From: an uncultured Anaerolineaceae bacterium
GTDB lineage: Bacteria > Chloroflexota > Anaerolineae > Anaerolineales > Anaerolineaceae
DNA length: 15,337 nucleotides
Assembly: GCA_937920255.1 (NCBI GenBank)
Contig: CALDSL010000430.1
Coordinates: 1 to 15,337 of the forward strand
Direction: 5' to 3'
In this document: positions 14,115 to 15,337 of the stretch, in pieces
Layout of the letters: each line of letters begins with the position of its first letter
Position numbering within the stretch: position 1 is the first letter of the stretch
Program-made: the position numbers and the translations under genes
The notes under the pieces: model-generated
The model's database searches: none
What the model saw: only the letters and a program-made list of their open reading frames with translations
What the model was told of the DNA's origin: nothing

Positions 14115-14666
14115 ATGCACGCCAATCCTGAACCCGCCCCAGCCTCCAGCCAACCGCAGGAGAAGCCACCCACGCAAATCGCGCTCGTGGAGCGGCAAAC
14201 CACCGCGCTGGAGCAGCAATTGCAGCCTGCCATCGCGCTGGCCGCGGCGGTGCTGGGCGCGGCGCTGTTCGCCAGCGCCAGTCTGCTACTGTTGGAGGGT
14301 GACCGGCTGCGGCATTATCTGGTATATAACGTACCCATCGCGGTGCCATTTGTCCTGTTCCTGTTTGAGCGCGCCCGGTATTACCTGCGGACGCAGTCCC
14401 GGGCGGCCAGCGTTGCGCTGGACAGCGTGGTGGTTGCCACAGCGTTGGCAAGGGCGGTTTTCCTGCTGCCGTTGATCTCAGGTCACGCGCTGTTCCTCAG
14501 TTATGCGCTAATGACCATGCGCTCGCGGCTGGCAAAGCTGGCCGCCGTGCTGGTGCTGCTCATCGTGATCTACTTCAAGGCCTTTGTGTGGCACGACCCG
14601 AGCCTGCTGGGTGGCGCGGCAGTTGGGATCGCCGCGGGGTTGGCCTGGAAGCGGCTGAACCGCTAA
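14115..14666 (+). CDS. Multi-pass membrane protein, PAP2-like but degenerate
   Basis: A 183-residue integral membrane protein with a Pro/Gln-rich cytoplasmic head (1-35) and about five hydrophobic segments (38-60, 70-86, 100-120, 122-134, 140-158, 164-178). The C-terminal half has the pattern of type-2 phosphatidic-acid phosphatases: SGHALFLSYAL (122-132), then a hydrophobic helix, then WHDPSLLGGAAVGIAAG (159-175), which resembles the family's HYPSDVLGG helix. The first PAP2 motif (KxxxxxxRP) and the Arg of the SR...H motif are not visible, so catalysis may be lost or the resemblance may be chance. No Shine-Dalgarno is seen before the ATG. A VanZ-family gene starts one base after its stop. 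Membrane protein is sure; PAP2 link is tentative. Confidence 0.8.
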   Translation: MHANPEPAPASSQPQEKPPTQIALVERQTTALEQQLQPAIALAAAVLGAALFASASLLLLEGDRLRHYLVYNVPIAVPFVLFLFERARYYLRTQSRAASVALDSVVVATALARAVFLLPLISGHALFLSYALMTMRSRLAKLAAVLVLLIVIYFKAFVWHDPSLLGGAAVGIAAGLAWKRLNR

Positions 14667-14667
14667 C

Positions 14668-15231
14668 ATGGATCGCATGATCGCGCTTTCGTTCTTCCCC
14701 TTCCCGTTTCTGGCCGGGCTGCTGGTGCTAGTCGCAGTCCTGCTCGTGCTGCGCCACGCGAAGCGGCCGCCTGCGTACCTGTTCGTGTTTTCGGTCTTTT
14801 GGTTGTATCTGATGATGGTGGCGGCGCTGACCATCTTTCCGCTGTTCCTGCCGCTGGAGGGCGAGTCGCGCCGCTCGGTGGGTGAAATCATGGCGCGCGT
14901 CAACCTGGTTCCGTTCCACCAGATGCCCGGCGGACGCCTTCCCTTCCGGCTGCGCGGCGAGATGGTGGCCAACATCCTGATGACGATACCCTTCGGCCTG
15001 CTGTTCCCGCTGCTGGCGCGGGTGAAACCATGGCTTTTCCCCATCATTGCCTTGGGGATTGGCATGGCCATCGAACTGACCCAGCTTACGATGAACCTGT
15101 ACAGCGGAAACACCTTCCGCGTGACCGATATCAACGATGTGATTTTCAACTTTACCGGGGCGATAATCGGGTACGGCATCTACCTGATTCTGCGGGGCGC
15201 GGTCTGGCTGGCGCGCCGGTTGGCCAAATGA
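14668..15231 (+). CDS. VanZ family membrane protein
   Basis: Small polytopic protein of the VanZ-like family, 187 residues. VanZ contributes to teicoplanin resistance in enterococci, but most homologs have no established role in resistance. Seen: four to five hydrophobic segments (about 8-28, 38-58, 103-122, 126-143, 160-182) and the family blocks RVNLVPFHQMP (80-90), ANILMTIPFGLLFPLL (103-118), GMAIELTQL (131-139) and FRVTDINDVIFNFTGAIIGY (the conserved R/D-D-N-G motif). It starts one base after the PAP2-like gene, with which it must be cotranslated or coupled. It is the last gene before the tmRNA promoter. No vancomycin cluster genes are nearby, so a role in envelope biology is the safer reading. 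Confidence 0.92.
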   Translation: MDRMIALSFFPFPFLAGLLVLVAVLLVLRHAKRPPAYLFVFSVFWLYLMMVAALTIFPLFLPLEGESRRSVGEIMARVNLVPFHQMPGGRLPFRLRGEMVANILMTIPFGLLFPLLARVKPWLFPIIALGIGMAIELTQLTMNLYSGNTFRVTDINDVIFNFTGAIIGYGIYLILRGAVWLARRLAK

Positions 15232-15247
15232 CCTGGCCGCGTGACCG

Positions 15248-15276
15248 TTGCGACTCGCCCAAAAATCATGTATACT
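15248..15276 (+). promoter_or_regulatory. Promoter of tmRNA (ssrA)
   Basis: TTGCGA (15248-15253, four of six) and TATACT (15271-15276, five of six) are 17 bp apart, with TG immediately before the -10. The mature tmRNA 5' end begins 12 bases after the -10. The promoter sits just past the VanZ stop codon. Confidence 0.78.
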
Positions 15277-15288
15277 GTACCTGCACAC

Positions 15289-15337
15289 GGGGATGACAGG
15301 CTTCGACGGGGGAGGCTGATCCCGGATGGCGAGCCGA
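15289..15337 (+). ncRNA. ssrA: tmRNA 5' end (cut by window edge)
   Basis: Transfer-messenger RNA rescues stalled ribosomes with SmpB and tags proteins for degradation. The sequence opens GGGGATGACAGGCTTCGACG, the conserved 5' half of the tRNA-like domain in bacterial tmRNA (GGGG at the start pairs with the 3' acceptor end; the TTCGACGGG stretch is diagnostic). Only about 49 bases are present, so the tag reading frame, the pseudoknots and the 3' end are outside the window. Confidence 0.93.

Noticed and set aside
14508..15288. Two overlapping minus-strand frames (223 and 186 aa)
   Set aside because: Antisense to the PAP2-like and VanZ genes; VanZ blocks fix the coding strand.

Overview
The window looks like chromosomal core DNA of a GC-rich bacterium with ordinary sigma-70-type promoters. 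The protein set (M42 peptidase, YebC/RuvC/TrmH-type methylase/RuvA cluster, CorA-like channel, an AttH-like protein with a FtsX-type exporter, a secreted sortase-like protein) and general sequence character fit Chloroflexota, probably class Anaerolineae. That assignment is an inference from protein style, not from a marker gene.

Layout, left to right. (1) 1-713, minus: the N-terminal part of ATP synthase alpha (atpA), running off the left edge. Directly upstream of it, and probably cotranscribed, is an M42 metallo-aminopeptidase gene (750-1820) with a good promoter at 1911-1939. (2) 2005-2835, minus: an LCM/TIGR00027-type SAM methyltransferase. (3) 2951-5637, minus: a tight operon yebC-ruvC-trmH-like-ruvA (gaps of 8, 1 and 14 nt) read from an extended -10 promoter at 5686-5694; ruvB is not present. 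(4) 5638-6121: a 484-nt divergent regulatory region with several dyads, then a secreted sortase-like protein (6122-6892, plus). (5) 6990-7772, minus: an FAH-family hydrolase, convergent with the sortase gene across a strong hairpin. (6) tRNA-Val(UAC) at 7872-7945, plus, followed by a 119-aa unknown protein (8042-8401) and a textbook bidirectional terminator. (7) 8454-12976, minus: a three-gene unit of ABC ATPase, 10-TM FtsX-type permease and secreted AttH/CrtC-like protein (gaps of 1 and 4 nt), controlled by a promoter with a perfect 12-bp palindrome in its spacer. (8) 13083-14015, minus: a CorA-like divalent-cation channel with its own terminator. (9) 14115-15231, plus: two membrane proteins one base apart, a PAP2-like degenerate protein and a VanZ-family protein. 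(10) 15289 to the end: the 5' end of tmRNA (ssrA) with a clear promoter.

How the parts relate: the yebC-ruvC-trmH-ruvA cluster serves recombination and translation-related housekeeping. The 8454-12976 unit looks like an envelope export/lipid-modification module whose substrate is unknown. The sortase-like protein, VanZ-like protein and PAP2-like protein are cell-envelope functions. I found no CRISPR array, insertion sequence, prophage or recognisable defence system. The most unusual material is regulatory: the dyad cluster upstream of the sortase gene, direct repeats over the weak -35 of yebC, the palindrome/terminator/promoter overlap upstream of the ABC unit, and the apparent tRNA-mRNA cotranscript.
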